From the NCBI RefSeq assembly GCF_000315015.1, contig NZ_BAEP01000030.1, forward strand, positions 1 to 64,000: DNA of 64,000 nt, given 5' to 3'. Origin of the DNA: Paraglaciecola mesophila KMM 241. Lineage in GTDB: Bacteria; Pseudomonadota; Gammaproteobacteria; Enterobacterales; Alteromonadaceae. Each line of letters begins with the position of its first letter. Positions within the stretch are counted from its first letter, which is position 1. The translations under genes were made by a program, and so were the position numbers. Below are positions 54,144 to 63,160 of this stretch, piece after piece. A model generated the notes under the pieces. It worked only from the letters and a program-made list of their open reading frames with translations, was not told where the DNA came from and did no database searches.

Positions 54144-56795
54144 ATGTTTATAAAGAGTGTTTTAACGCAGTCGATTCGACTTTCATTACTGGTTACTGGC
54201 TCAACCATGCTGCTACCCAGTAGCATGGTTTTAGCACAAGAAATTGACGAGCATGCAAAGTCAGTAGAAAAAATCCAAATCACCGGCTCACGCATAAAGC
54301 GTACTGATCTAGAATCCGCTAGCCCTGTTTCCATTATCAGCGCCGAAGACATTACCCTAGGTGGCTTTACTTCGGTTGAGCAAGTGTTGCAGCAAAGTAC
54401 CGCATCAAGCGGTATGGCTACGGGGGCTGCAACCAATAACGGCGGAGCAGGTGCCGCGCGAATTAATTTACGTGGCTTAGGTACCAGTCGCACACTCGTG
54501 TTAGTCAATGGCCGCCGTATGGTGAATTCCGGCACTGGGGCTGACTCTTCCGTGGATCTAAACACCATCCCGTTAGCGGCAATCGAGCGCATTGAAGTGC
54601 TAAAAGACGGCGCATCTGCCGTTTATGGCTCTGACGCCATTGCCGGTGTAGTGAACATTATTACTAAGACCAATTTCGACGGTATTGAGTTATCCACGGG
54701 TTATGCTGGCTCAGATGAAGGCGATGCAAACACAGCCGATATCAGTTTGGTCACAGGTGGCAGCAGTGAAAAAGGCAATTTCGTATTGGGTTTAAGTTAC
54801 GTTGATCGTGGTAAAGCGATGCAAGGTGATCGTGGCTTTTCAGCCTGTCCAGACAATGATTTTGATGATTCAGGTGCATGCGTGAGTGGGAGTTCATACA
54901 TTCCGGGCGGCAACTACAACTCAGGAGATGGTTGGGGAACCCTAGACAGCGAGAAGAACTGGACTGAGGACTACAACGCCTATAACTACGCTGATAGATC
55001 GTATCTATACACACCACAAAAGCGTGTAGGCCTATTTGCCAATGCAAATTATGATATCAATGAACACACACAAATCTACTTAGAGTCGTTATATACCAAA
55101 CGCACATCTACTCAGCAAATGGCCCCGTCACCCATTGAAGCCATATTAACCGCAGACGCCACCGGCAATCCATTTGGAACTGCTACGTCTATGCGCCGGC
55201 GCATGACAGAAGTGGGCGATCGCGTGTTCGATCAAGTCACAGATACCTTACGAGTGGTGATGGGCGCCCAAGGTGTATGGAATGTCGGCTCAGGTTACGA
55301 CTGGGATCTCTCATACTCGTATGGCCGTAACGATGCCACAGACCGCTCCTCTAACTACATTAATTTAACCAAGCTTTATAACACCATGGACGCGACAATC
55401 TGCAATGACGTCAGCATTCCTTGTCAAGATTGGTTCGTTAATGAAGGCGAGCTCTCTAGCGATACCATCGATTATATCTCATACACCGATCAAGCCAGTG
55501 GCGGTAACGAATTCAATATCGTAAACCTTAACGTGACCGGTGATTTATTTGAGCTTCCGGCAGGTTTTGTTGGCTTTGCAGCAGGGGCTGAATACCGGCG
55601 TGAGAAAGGCTGGTATCAGCCTGATGCGGTCACCGTTGCTGGTGATGGCAGTGCATCAGCACAAGAGCCTACATCAGGGGACTTTGACACCACGCAAATC
55701 TACGCTGAATTTGCGATCCCACTTCTAGCCGATTTGCCCTTTGTGAAAAGTTTATCGGTTGATGCAGCCGTGCGTTGGTTTGACTACAGTACATTTGATT
55801 CCGACACCACCTGGAAGTTAGGCCTAAGTTGGCATGTGAATGATGACTTAATGTTGCGAAGTGTGGCCTCTACCGCGTTTCGTGCCCCAACGGTTGATGA
55901 GCTGTACGGCGGCGATGTTGGCTCATACGATTATTTAACTGATCCTTGTTCGGGGTATGGCGCTGGCGACCCGAGTTCAAGCCTGTATCAAACCTGTGCG
56001 GCGCAAATCAATAACGCCAACTTTGTGTACAGCGATGGCCAAATTGAAAACACCTACACCACTGTGGCCAATTTGAGCCCAGAAGAAGCCGATACCTTTA
56101 CCCTAGGATTGGTGTACAACCCGCACTATATCGAAGGCTTATCCGCCACGGTAGATTACTTCAATATTGAAGTGAGCAATGCGATTTCACGTATCTCTAC
56201 CCAGACCTATTTGGATCAATGTTACGCCGGCGAAACATCCTATTGTGATGTGCTAAACATCACGCGTAATGAAATCACTGGCAACATCGATTACATGGAA
56301 TCGCCCTTGACCAACGTGGGAACGGTTGAAACCCGCGGCATTGACATGAACATGACCTACGTGTTCGAAGCCATGGGGTACGATTGGGGTGTGGACTTAG
56401 ATGCTACCCGCCTGCTTGAATACACAGAAGACGAGGTGGAATATACGGGTAAAATCGATGGCACTAACGGCGGATTCGCCAAGTGGAAATCTAACCTAGG
56501 TATTAAAGTCGGGCAAGATGATTGGACCGCAAGCTACAAAATCCGCTACATCGGTAGCATGACAGATGATTACTACGCTGCTTATGACTTAGTGCAAGAC
56601 GTAAGCTCTGTAACCTATCATGACTTAGCCGCGCAATATTTTGTGAATGACACGTGGTCAGTTTCGGCCGGTATAGATAACGTGTTTGATAAAACGCCGC
56701 CATACATATATTCATGGAATAACGCCAATACCGTACCCGAAGTATATGACGTAATGGGCCGTTACTATCACGCCAAGGTCACTGCACGCTTCTAG
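54144..56795 (+). CDS. TonB-dependent outer-membrane receptor, second
   Basis: 883 residues from ATG 54144, which has AGGGAA 7 bases upstream and opens a good signal peptide (SIRLSLLVTGSTMLLPSSMVLAQ); longer readings begin in leader sequence. TonB box-like KIQITGSRIKR, plug with GGFTSVEQVLQQ, INLRGLGTSRTLVLVNGRRMV and DGASAVYGSDAIAGVVNIITK, barrel ending YHAKVTARF with terminal Phe. This class (with a long plug, many Asp/Asn loops) is common in Alteromonadales for oligosaccharide or peptide uptake. Monocistronic; ligand unknown. Confidence 0.94.
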   Translation: MFIKSVLTQSIRLSLLVTGSTMLLPSSMVLAQEIDEHAKSVEKIQITGSRIKRTDLESASPVSIISAEDITLGGFTSVEQVLQQSTASSGMATGAATNNGGAGAARINLRGLGTSRTLVLVNGRRMVNSGTGADSSVDLNTIPLAAIERIEVLKDGASAVYGSDAIAGVVNIITKTNFDGIELSTGYAGSDEGDANTADISLVTGGSSEKGNFVLGLSYVDRGKAMQGDRGFSACPDNDFDDSGACVSGSSYIPGGNYNSGDGWGTLDSEKNWTEDYNAYNYADRSYLYTPQKRVGLFANANYDINEHTQIYLESLYTKRTSTQQMAPSPIEAILTADATGNPFGTATSMRRRMTEVGDRVFDQVTDTLRVVMGAQGVWNVGSGYDWDLSYSYGRNDATDRSSNYINLTKLYNTMDATICNDVSIPCQDWFVNEGELSSDTIDYISYTDQASGGNEFNIVNLNVTGDLFELPAGFVGFAAGAEYRREKGWYQPDAVTVAGDGSASAQEPTSGDFDTTQIYAEFAIPLLADLPFVKSLSVDAAVRWFDYSTFDSDTTWKLGLSWHVNDDLMLRSVASTAFRAPTVDELYGGDVGSYDYLTDPCSGYGAGDPSSSLYQTCAAQINNANFVYSDGQIENTYTTVANLSPEEADTFTLGLVYNPHYIEGLSATVDYFNIEVSNAISRISTQTYLDQCYAGETSYCDVLNITRNEITGNIDYMESPLTNVGTVETRGIDMNMTYVFEAMGYDWGVDLDATRLLEYTEDEVEYTGKIDGTNGGFAKWKSNLGIKVGQDDWTASYKIRYIGSMTDDYYAAYDLVQDVSSVTYHDLAAQYFVNDTWSVSAGIDNVFDKTPPYIYSWNNANTVPEVYDVMGRYYHAKVTARF

Positions 56796-56856
56796 GCTAG
56801 AAAGCGAGAAACCTAGAAATAAAATAGTCAACAGCTATAAAAACACGTTAAGCATA

Positions 56857-56888
56857 AATCCGGTAAATAATATTTACCGGATTTTTTT
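56857..56888 (+). terminator. Terminator after the second receptor gene
   Basis: Stem AATCCGGTAAAT (56857-56868) with ATTTACCGGATT (56872-56883), 3-base loop, then a run of T. Confidence 0.9.
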
Positions 56889-57331
56889 GTATTACTAAGC
56901 CAGCAGCCAAATCAGTATTTCCGAGTTCTGACGCTAGTTGAGTGTCGACGACATCGCAGACGAACACGCTGTTTACTTGGCGCATAATGGTATTTCCAAT
57001 AAGTGGTGGTTCGCCTATACCAAGTTCTCATGAAAGTTGCTTCTGTGATTTACATTAGAGAGAACTTAAAAAGTGAGAATAATTTAGTATACGTGTGATT
57101 AGCGTAGATGATGCATTCACAGCGCTTCTTAAAGGTTGTTTTTTACTCGTGCCAGTCACGATTTCTTGTGCGAAACGTAAGCAAATAGACGTAAAAATAG
57201 TTTATGCTAGTGGCTGCTATTAATTGAAATGCTTAGTATTAATTGATTTTGATAGCGCAGGTATAAGGATCACGAATTAAGCAATTTTGAATACGCGGGG
57301 GTTATTTACCCTCAAATCTAAAGGATTAAAA
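56889..57331. other. Gap between the second receptor and DUF2059 genes
   Basis: 443 bases without a supported gene. A minus-strand frame of 45 codons (57002 downwards) is open but runs into the terminator and matches no family I know. The DUF2059 promoter should lie toward the right end. Confidence 0.4.
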
Positions 57332-57835
57332 ATGAAAGTACGAATTTTACTGTTAACCTTATTATGCATCACTTTTGGCGCTCAAGCCGAGACCAAAGCG
57401 AGCCGAGAATCGGTTGAAAAACTAATGATGTTAACGGATGTATCGAAAATCATGGATGCGATGCAAGGGCAGGTGAGCACTATGTTTAATAACATGGCTA
57501 CTCAAATGAACATTTCTGAACCGGAAAGGCCCGCCTTTGAAAAATACATGGGCAAGATCGATCAATTGCTCAAAAAGAAAATGACATGGGAGCAATTTAA
57601 AGAGCCCATGATCAATGTGTACTTGAAGCACTTTAATCAGCATGAAATTGATGGTTTGATTGAATTTTACAAATCAGATGTAGGTAAAAGCATGACCCAA
57701 AAAATGCCTTTAGTGATGCAAGACTCAATGATGGCGGGTCAACAGGCTATGCGCAGTTTAATGCCCGAAATACAAGCTATTGCCCAAGAAATGCAGGGCG
57801 AAATACAACAAGCTCGACAGCAAGACGGCGAGTAA
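57332..57835 (+). CDS. DUF2059 family exported protein
   Basis: 167 residues from ATG 57332, which has AAAGGA 6 bases upstream and begins a signal peptide (MKVRILLLTLLCITFGAQA). The DUF2059 domain spans about 85-150: FKEPMINVYLKHFNQHEIDGLIEFYKSDVGKSMTQKMPLVMQD. The protein is helical and rich in Met and Gln. The family is widespread and without known function; a periplasmic place is expected. Confidence 0.9.
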   Translation: MKVRILLLTLLCITFGAQAETKASRESVEKLMMLTDVSKIMDAMQGQVSTMFNNMATQMNISEPERPAFEKYMGKIDQLLKKKMTWEQFKEPMINVYLKHFNQHEIDGLIEFYKSDVGKSMTQKMPLVMQDSMMAGQQAMRSLMPEIQAIAQEMQGEIQQARQQDGE

Positions 57836-57911
57836 CTAAGCCGCGTGATAATAATGTTACGCCAGTCTTTGTGGCAGGCTTTAGAGGTTTTTCACTCTTA
57901 AAACAGTAGCC

Positions 57912-57959
57912 AAAAGCCGCCTCATTCGGTGATTTTATTCCAATCATCAGGCGGCTTTT
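57912..57959. terminator. Bidirectional terminator between DUF2059 and metallo-beta-lactamase genes
   Basis: Outer stem AAAAGCCGCCT (57912-57922) with AGGCGGCTTTT (57949-57959); an inner TGATT/AATCA pair is possible. It serves both converging genes. Confidence 0.8.
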
Positions 57960-58040
57960 CATATAAAATTATTAATAATTGAGCCTGTACTTAAGTCATA
58001 GTACTTCACATCAAGCCGTTCCCATCAAACTCACGCTTCT

Positions 58041-58997
58041 TCAAAACGTCGCCATATCTGTGGCTAATTCTACCTTGCCGGAATAGTACTGCTGAATAAA
58101 GCCAAGCGTTGCTTCGCTGTCATTTCTAGTGCGGTTCATAAAGTGGGATAATACCACACGTTTAGCATTGGCTTGCTGGGCTATTTTACCTATATCGATT
58201 GGGCGCATATGTAGGTTTATGGCAGCGCCTGTTGCACTTTGTGGCACGGCATTGTGCATAACCAAAATATCACTGTTTTTGGCTAACGTCGCTAACGTAT
58301 CGTTTTTGTTACTCATATCCCCTGAAAAGGTAATACTGCAGGTGCCAATATCTACTCGCCATGCGAGTGCAGCAATCGGCCCATGATGCACTGGACTGGC
58401 GGTGATGGCGATGTCATTACTGATTTTTTGGCTGTGCTGCTTTATCGGCATCAGGGGAATGTTTTGCGCGTTGATATGGTAGTCAGCTTGGCTTGTGCGT
58501 TGGGTGTAATCACTTAAATAAGCAAAAGCCCCTTCGCTGCCCATTAGACTTGCCAAATATTCGCTGGTATCCGGCATCATGGCGTTCCCTGCAGGGCCAA
58601 ATACAGTTAAGTCTTCACTGCGTGAGGTAAAGTAAGAGCCTTTGACGTAGGCGGGTAAATCGGCGCTGTGATCCACATGTAAATGGGTTAACAATATCCC
58701 TTGTAAATCGGCGAAGTCTGCCCCTGACGCACCAAAATTAACGCTGCTGCCAGGGCCTGCATCAATTAACACTCGAGCTTTATTTTTATGCCAAATAAGG
58801 TAGCTGGACGAAACGCGCCCGTCGTTTAATTCTGGGCCACCAGAGCCCAGCACTTGCAAGGTAACATCTTGCTTAGCACAACTTTGGGCAGGCGCTGAGT
58901 GCGCACTAAAACCAGTGGCTACCAGCAACATTGTTACGGCGTGTGATGTTAGCTGCTTTAGCGAAATAGATCGTGATGCAGTGTTAATTATTGCCAT
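58041..58997 (-). CDS. Exported metallo-beta-lactamase fold hydrolase
   Basis: 318 residues with a signal peptide (LTSHAVTMLLVATGFSAHS). Zinc motif LLTHLHVDHSADL (HxHxDH), later ligands in SPVHHGPIAALAWRV, FSGDMSNKND and VLSHFMNRT. The order of motifs resembles arylsulfatase/RNase Z-type enzymes (AtsA class), which cleave phospho- or sulfo-esters, but the substrate cannot be read. AAGGA lies 6 bases before the ATG. Monocistronic. Confidence 0.9.
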   Translation of the reverse strand: MAIINTASRSISLKQLTSHAVTMLLVATGFSAHSAPAQSCAKQDVTLQVLGSGGPELNDGRVSSSYLIWHKNKARVLIDAGPGSSVNFGASGADFADLQGILLTHLHVDHSADLPAYVKGSYFTSRSEDLTVFGPAGNAMMPDTSEYLASLMGSEGAFAYLSDYTQRTSQADYHINAQNIPLMPIKQHSQKISNDIAITASPVHHGPIAALAWRVDIGTCSITFSGDMSNKNDTLATLAKNSDILVMHNAVPQSATGAAINLHMRPIDIGKIAQQANAKRVVLSHFMNRTRNDSEATLGFIQQYYSGKVELATDMATF

Positions 58998-59141
58998 GGA
59001 CTGTCCTTGATTTATAAGATTTCTGCGCAGAAATTAGTCGCTGTGATGTGCGCGTATTCACAAATATGATGGATTTTGTAGCATAAAAATTTCACTACAT
59101 CCCTATAATCGTTGCAGTTTTCTCATACAAGGACACATCTC

Positions 59142-60263
59142 ATGTCAGACCATAAGCGCAACGATACGAAAATAAACAATACACAGATTTGGGTAAATAA
59201 AGCAGATATTTCTCAAACCAAAATCGTTGATGGCGAGCTAGATGCGGCGCAATTGCAAGACGGACAAGCAATTTTAAAAGTCGATAGTTTTGGTTTTTCG
59301 GCCAATAACATTAGCTATGCTGTCACCGGCGAAAAAATGGGTTATTGGGGATTTTTCCCTGCTGATGAGCAGTGGGGTATTGTACCTGTTTGGGGGTTCG
59401 GTACCGTTATTGCGTCCAAGCATCCTAGAGCCGAAGTCGGTGAAGTGGTGTATGGCTATTTTCCTATGGGTACGCATTTGCTGGTGAATGTGGATAAAGC
59501 CACAGACGTGAGCTTTTTTGATAATCATCCTCAGCGTGTTAGTAGCTCACCTGTGTATGACAACTACTTACGCTGCGCTCAAGACCCAGCTTACCAAGAA
59601 GACTCCCAAGCGTGGTTACTGAATTATCGCCCCTTGTTTATGACATCGCTCGTGCTGGACGACTTTGTGGGTGAACACATTACCGATAAGGTGACGACTG
59701 TGTTACTCACCAGTGCATCAAGTAAAACCGCATATGGTTGTGCGCATTTATTGATGAAACACAAAGCTCAGCGTGGTGGGCATTATCGAGTTGTGGGGTT
59801 AACCAGTACAGCGAACAAAGCGCTAACAGAGTCCTTTGCTTGTTACGATGATGTACTTGAATACAAAGATATCGATCAGATAAGCCAAGACGGTGAAAGC
59901 TGGGTGCTCGACTTTGCGGGCAATAAGCAACTGCTCCTAGACCTACAAGATTTACTGGGCGACAAACTGTCTCGCGAGGTCTTTATTGGCGCCACTGATG
60001 TGAAATCGCAAACCAATAAACCCAAAGGTAAATTACACGGGCAATTGTTCTTTGCGCCTCACCAAGTGAAAAAACGCACAGAAGAATGGACGCGCGAAGG
60101 GTTCAATGAGCGTTACGCGCAAGCGTGGGGAAGTTTTAACGCGCACATGCAAGGCAAAATTGAAGTGGTTGATTACCAAGGTGCGCAGGCCATTCAAGAC
60201 TTGTATCAACAAGGTTTAGCCGGCACGTTGAACAACGAAGAAATTAACGTACTGAAGTTTTAA
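59142..60263 (+). CDS. DUF2855 family protein
   Basis: 373 residues from ATG 59142, with AAGGA 9 bases upstream. The fold looks like a degenerate MDR reductase: GQAILKVDSFGFSANNISYAVTGEKMGYWGFFP near residue 45 and a Rossmann-like TTVLLTSASSKTAYGCAHLL near 185. DUF2855 proteins have no known activity. Not linked to its neighbours by operon. Confidence 0.88.
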   Translation: MSDHKRNDTKINNTQIWVNKADISQTKIVDGELDAAQLQDGQAILKVDSFGFSANNISYAVTGEKMGYWGFFPADEQWGIVPVWGFGTVIASKHPRAEVGEVVYGYFPMGTHLLVNVDKATDVSFFDNHPQRVSSSPVYDNYLRCAQDPAYQEDSQAWLLNYRPLFMTSLVLDDFVGEHITDKVTTVLLTSASSKTAYGCAHLLMKHKAQRGGHYRVVGLTSTANKALTESFACYDDVLEYKDIDQISQDGESWVLDFAGNKQLLLDLQDLLGDKLSREVFIGATDVKSQTNKPKGKLHGQLFFAPHQVKKRTEEWTREGFNERYAQAWGSFNAHMQGKIEVVDYQGAQAIQDLYQQGLAGTLNNEEINVLKF

Positions 60264-60293
60264 GCGCTTAATTATTTGACGAGTGGTAGTGAG

Positions 60294-60791
60294 CTAAGCT
60301 TGCCACCATCTGTCGCTTAATACCTGAATGGGCAGCGCTTTCAAATGCGCCAGTGCAAGCATACGGTCGCTCTGATTCAAAAACTCCCCAAATGTCACAT
60401 GCCGCGTATCGTCAACAAAACGTAATTGAATACAATCATATTTACTGTCAGCTTCTATTAAGCCAAGGTAGGTTTGGTGGCGCTTGAAAAGCCAGCTTTT
60501 TCGCGGTCTGTATATACCCGCTTGCAGTTTGATGTCGGTCTTGCTGATAGTGATGACTTGCTGCTGATAAGTGAAAAGCGACACGCGATAAGAAATAAAC
60601 CACAGTAAACCCACTTCCATGCCGGCGAAAGGCAGTACTAACCAAGCGCCGACAAATGTCCATGCTAACGCAATGCTCATAACGATAAATGCCATAGCAC
60701 TGATCAATCGCTTAGTTTGCGCCCAATTGGCTGAGCGATTAGGTGATAAAGTTAGCACCCAGCACTCTTGTGTTTCACGCAAACTAACCAC
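60294..60791 (-). CDS. DUF2244 family membrane protein
   Basis: 165 residues, GTG start with no strong ribosome site, so the start is uncertain. Two hydrophobic segments (about 29-52 and 56-73) follow a short N-terminal part with LTLSPNRSANW. The C-terminal ~85 residues are soluble (QVITISKTDIKLQAGIYRPRKSWLFKRHQTYLGL). DUF2244 is often found near cytochrome oxidase genes; not here. Confidence 0.82.
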   Translation of the reverse strand: MVSLRETQECWVLTLSPNRSANWAQTKRLISAMAFIVMSIALAWTFVGAWLVLPFAGMEVGLLWFISYRVSLFTYQQQVITISKTDIKLQAGIYRPRKSWLFKRHQTYLGLIEADSKYDCIQLRFVDDTRHVTFGEFLNQSDRMLALAHLKALPIQVLSDRWWQA

Positions 60792-60972
60792 AGGGTGTTT
60801 GCGCTTTTAATAAGCGAAGCGCACTGAGCGAAGTTGCTGATGCGCAAAGCAATAACTGTGTAAAAGTACGCGTGACCATTAAAAGCTAACAACCCTAGTA
60901 AATTGAATTACTTTGCGCGAATATGGGTTTTCTGGCAAAGTCCTGTCGATATCAAAATGTAGTGTAAATTCA

Positions 60973-61950
60973 ATGTTTTCTCAATTTTCCGCTGGGCAAA
61001 TTCGTGGCTTCTTGATCGTAACGTGGTGCGCCGTTTTGGCGTTTCAGCAAGAGCCTATCCAACTCTTTACACAGCACGCCGCTTTCGCTTTTTTAGGTGT
61101 GATGGGCGCTGTGTTTGCTAACGCGACAGGTGCTGGTGGTGGCGTAGTGTTTGTGCCATTTTTTAATCAAATGGGCTTTTCACCCGCCGCAACGGTCGCG
61201 ACTAGCTTTGCCATTCAGTGTTTTGGCATGACGGCGGGGGCAATCACTTGGTGGCGCTTTCATGTAGCGCAAAGCGGTGATGACGTGCAGCCAATTGAAC
61301 ACTTTGATGAAATTTCAGGGCAGTGCAGTGATGAAAACGACACCCGTGATAAGCGTGCCACGGAAACTCTGCATATAACTCAGTGGCAGAGTTTGTATCC
61401 GGTTCTGTTACTGAGCATTCCTGCATCGATAGTTGGCTTGCTGATTGCTCAGTTTAACCCTAGCTGGTTTGGCGTACTCGCCCAGGGTGACAAGTTGCAC
61501 ATTGGTTTCGGTGTGTTTTCTATTTTGCTGGCAATCAGCATGTTTTTGATGGTCGCCATGACAGGTCGCAGCACTTTAAAACTGCGATTACGCCCGTTAG
61601 ATAGTATTTTGTTACCGATTATTTGTATTTGTGGCGGCGTAATTACGGCATATTTGTCCATCGGAGTAGGTGAGCTAATGGCTGTGTATTTAATTATGCG
61701 CGGCTTCAATGTGACCTTTTCAATTGCATGTGCAGTCATATTAAGTGCCGTCACTGTGTGGTCGGGTGTAGCGCACCATGTCTTAGTGAGCCATGCCATT
61801 TATTGGCCGGTGGTATTATTTGCAGGGCCGGGTGCCGTGGTTGGCGGCATATTGGCCAAACGGCTGGTGTTGCATTTCTCGCCCACACATTTGAAGTTGT
61901 TTTTCGCGAGTTGGATCTTAGTTTTAGGTGTATCCGGCTTGGTGTTTTAA
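60973..61950 (+). CDS. TauE/SafE family permease
   Basis: 325 residues from ATG 60973; an earlier TTG at 60913 is open but less likely. About eight hydrophobic segments. Signature GVMGAVFANATGAGGGVVFVPFFNQMGFSPAATVATSFAIQCFGMTAGA in the first half, repeated loosely in the second half (GELMAVYLIMRGFNVTFSIACAVILSAVTVWSG). TauE/SafE proteins export sulfite, sulfoacetate or similar organosulfur anions, though many members are uncharacterised. The charged loop between the two halves (about 110-150) is longer than usual. Confidence 0.88.
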   Translation: MFSQFSAGQIRGFLIVTWCAVLAFQQEPIQLFTQHAAFAFLGVMGAVFANATGAGGGVVFVPFFNQMGFSPAATVATSFAIQCFGMTAGAITWWRFHVAQSGDDVQPIEHFDEISGQCSDENDTRDKRATETLHITQWQSLYPVLLLSIPASIVGLLIAQFNPSWFGVLAQGDKLHIGFGVFSILLAISMFLMVAMTGRSTLKLRLRPLDSILLPIICICGGVITAYLSIGVGELMAVYLIMRGFNVTFSIACAVILSAVTVWSGVAHHVLVSHAIYWPVVLFAGPGAVVGGILAKRLVLHFSPTHLKLFFASWILVLGVSGLVF

Positions 61951-62057
61951 GCAAAAGGCTCTGTCACAGATTGCTCAATTAGAAAGGCACCTCAAAACGG
62001 GTTAATTCATCTGATTAAATGTTGAATTAACGACTGAATTATTTTTTCTATGTAAAG

Positions 62058-63086
62058 GTGAGTAGAGTTAAAACATTTCCAATAACGCGCCTTGTATCAA
62101 CGAACCTCACTGGGGAGCAAGGTAACAGCCTTGAGCTGGCAAATAACCTTGAGCTGGCAAATAGCCATGAGCGGGCAAACAGCCTTGAGCTGACAGAAAA
62201 ACCTGAGCGGGAGCAAAGCTCCGTTGGCCGCTTGGCCATCGACGATACCATCGCCAGTGAAGAGCCGCTTGAAATTTGGTTGAAACATCCTCTTAAACAG
62301 GGCGGTAACGCCAGTTTGTTGCTGACCACTATGCGCAGCCCCGGGGACGATGTCGCGTTAGTCACGGGGTGGTTGCACTCCAGCGGATTGTTGGCAAATA
62401 GCGCTGATATTCAAAGCGTTACTCATACCGGTAGTGAGCGAATAAAAGGTAATGAGGCAAATCAGATATTAGTGACTTTACACCCCCAATCTGACTTCGA
62501 CATTACCTCAGGGCAAAGCCAAAGTGGGAGTCACATCGAGTATGTTAATTCAGGCTGCGGTGTGTGTGGCCAGCGCTCTATTGATGTATTGCTCGATAAA
62601 ATTCCCCAGCGAGATATGCCCAATAACGCTTCGCTGTTAAACAACGAGGTTTTATCTTTAGCGAATGCACTTCGCCAACAGCAAACCGCCTTTGCCGCCA
62701 CGGGGGGCAGTCACGGGGCTGGGCTATTTGCACTACCAGAGAGTGCTGACTTGAATGCACCGCAAACAGGTGCAAACAGGCTTATTGATGTGCGTGAAGA
62801 TATTGGTCGTCATAACGCACTCGATAAACTGATTGGTGCTAATTTACCCATGCTTTTAGTGGAAAATACCCCCGAAAAAACGAAGGAGTACGGGGTGGTC
62901 ATAAGCTCGCGGATCAGTTTCGACTTAGTGCAAAAAGCCGCCATGGCAAATATCGGTATGATCCTCGCCATGGGTGCACCGTCCACGTTGGCTATCGAGC
63001 TGGCCAAAGAATGCGATATTTGCTTAGTGGGCTTTATTAGTCAAAAACGTATCAATGTATATACCTGCGACCACAGAATTGTTTAG
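62058..63086 (+). CDS. fdhD: Formate dehydrogenase accessory sulfurtransferase FdhD
   Basis: 342 residues with a GTG start, longer than E. coli FdhD (277) because of an N-terminal extension of about 60 residues. FdhD passes sulfur from IscS to the bis-MGD cofactor of formate dehydrogenases. The CxxC is C167-C170 (NSGCGVCGQ), followed by GGSHGAGLF and DIGRHNALDKLIG. The extension contains four 18-bp tandem repeats. It could start later, but no good ribosome site is seen. It stands before a YdeP-like molybdopterin oxidoreductase gene, its probable client. Confidence 0.92.
   Translation: MSRVKTFPITRLVSTNLTGEQGNSLELANNLELANSHERANSLELTEKPEREQSSVGRLAIDDTIASEEPLEIWLKHPLKQGGNASLLLTTMRSPGDDVALVTGWLHSSGLLANSADIQSVTHTGSERIKGNEANQILVTLHPQSDFDITSGQSQSGSHIEYVNSGCGVCGQRSIDVLLDKIPQRDMPNNASLLNNEVLSLANALRQQQTAFAATGGSHGAGLFALPESADLNAPQTGANRLIDVREDIGRHNALDKLIGANLPMLLVENTPEKTKEYGVVISSRISFDLVQKAAMANIGMILAMGAPSTLAIELAKECDICLVGFISQKRINVYTCDHRIV
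62124..62195 (+). repeat. Four tandem 18-bp repeats inside the fdhD N-terminus
   Basis: Units of 18 bases (62124, 62142, 62160, 62178) of the type AACAGCCTTGAGCTGGCA, coding NSLELA, NNLELA, NSHERA and NSLELT. The unit length is a multiple of three, so gain or loss of copies keeps the frame. Confidence 0.85.
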
Positions 63087-63160
63087 TGGCTTGCTTAATC
63101 TAAAATCATTACTCAGTGCTTGTCAGTTTCAATTGGCGAGTGTTGATTCAAGGAGTCAAT

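Noticed and set aside
56903-57002. Minus-strand frame of about 45 codons after the second receptor
   Set aside because: It runs through the terminator hairpin, has no ribosome site, and its sequence matches no family; probably chance.
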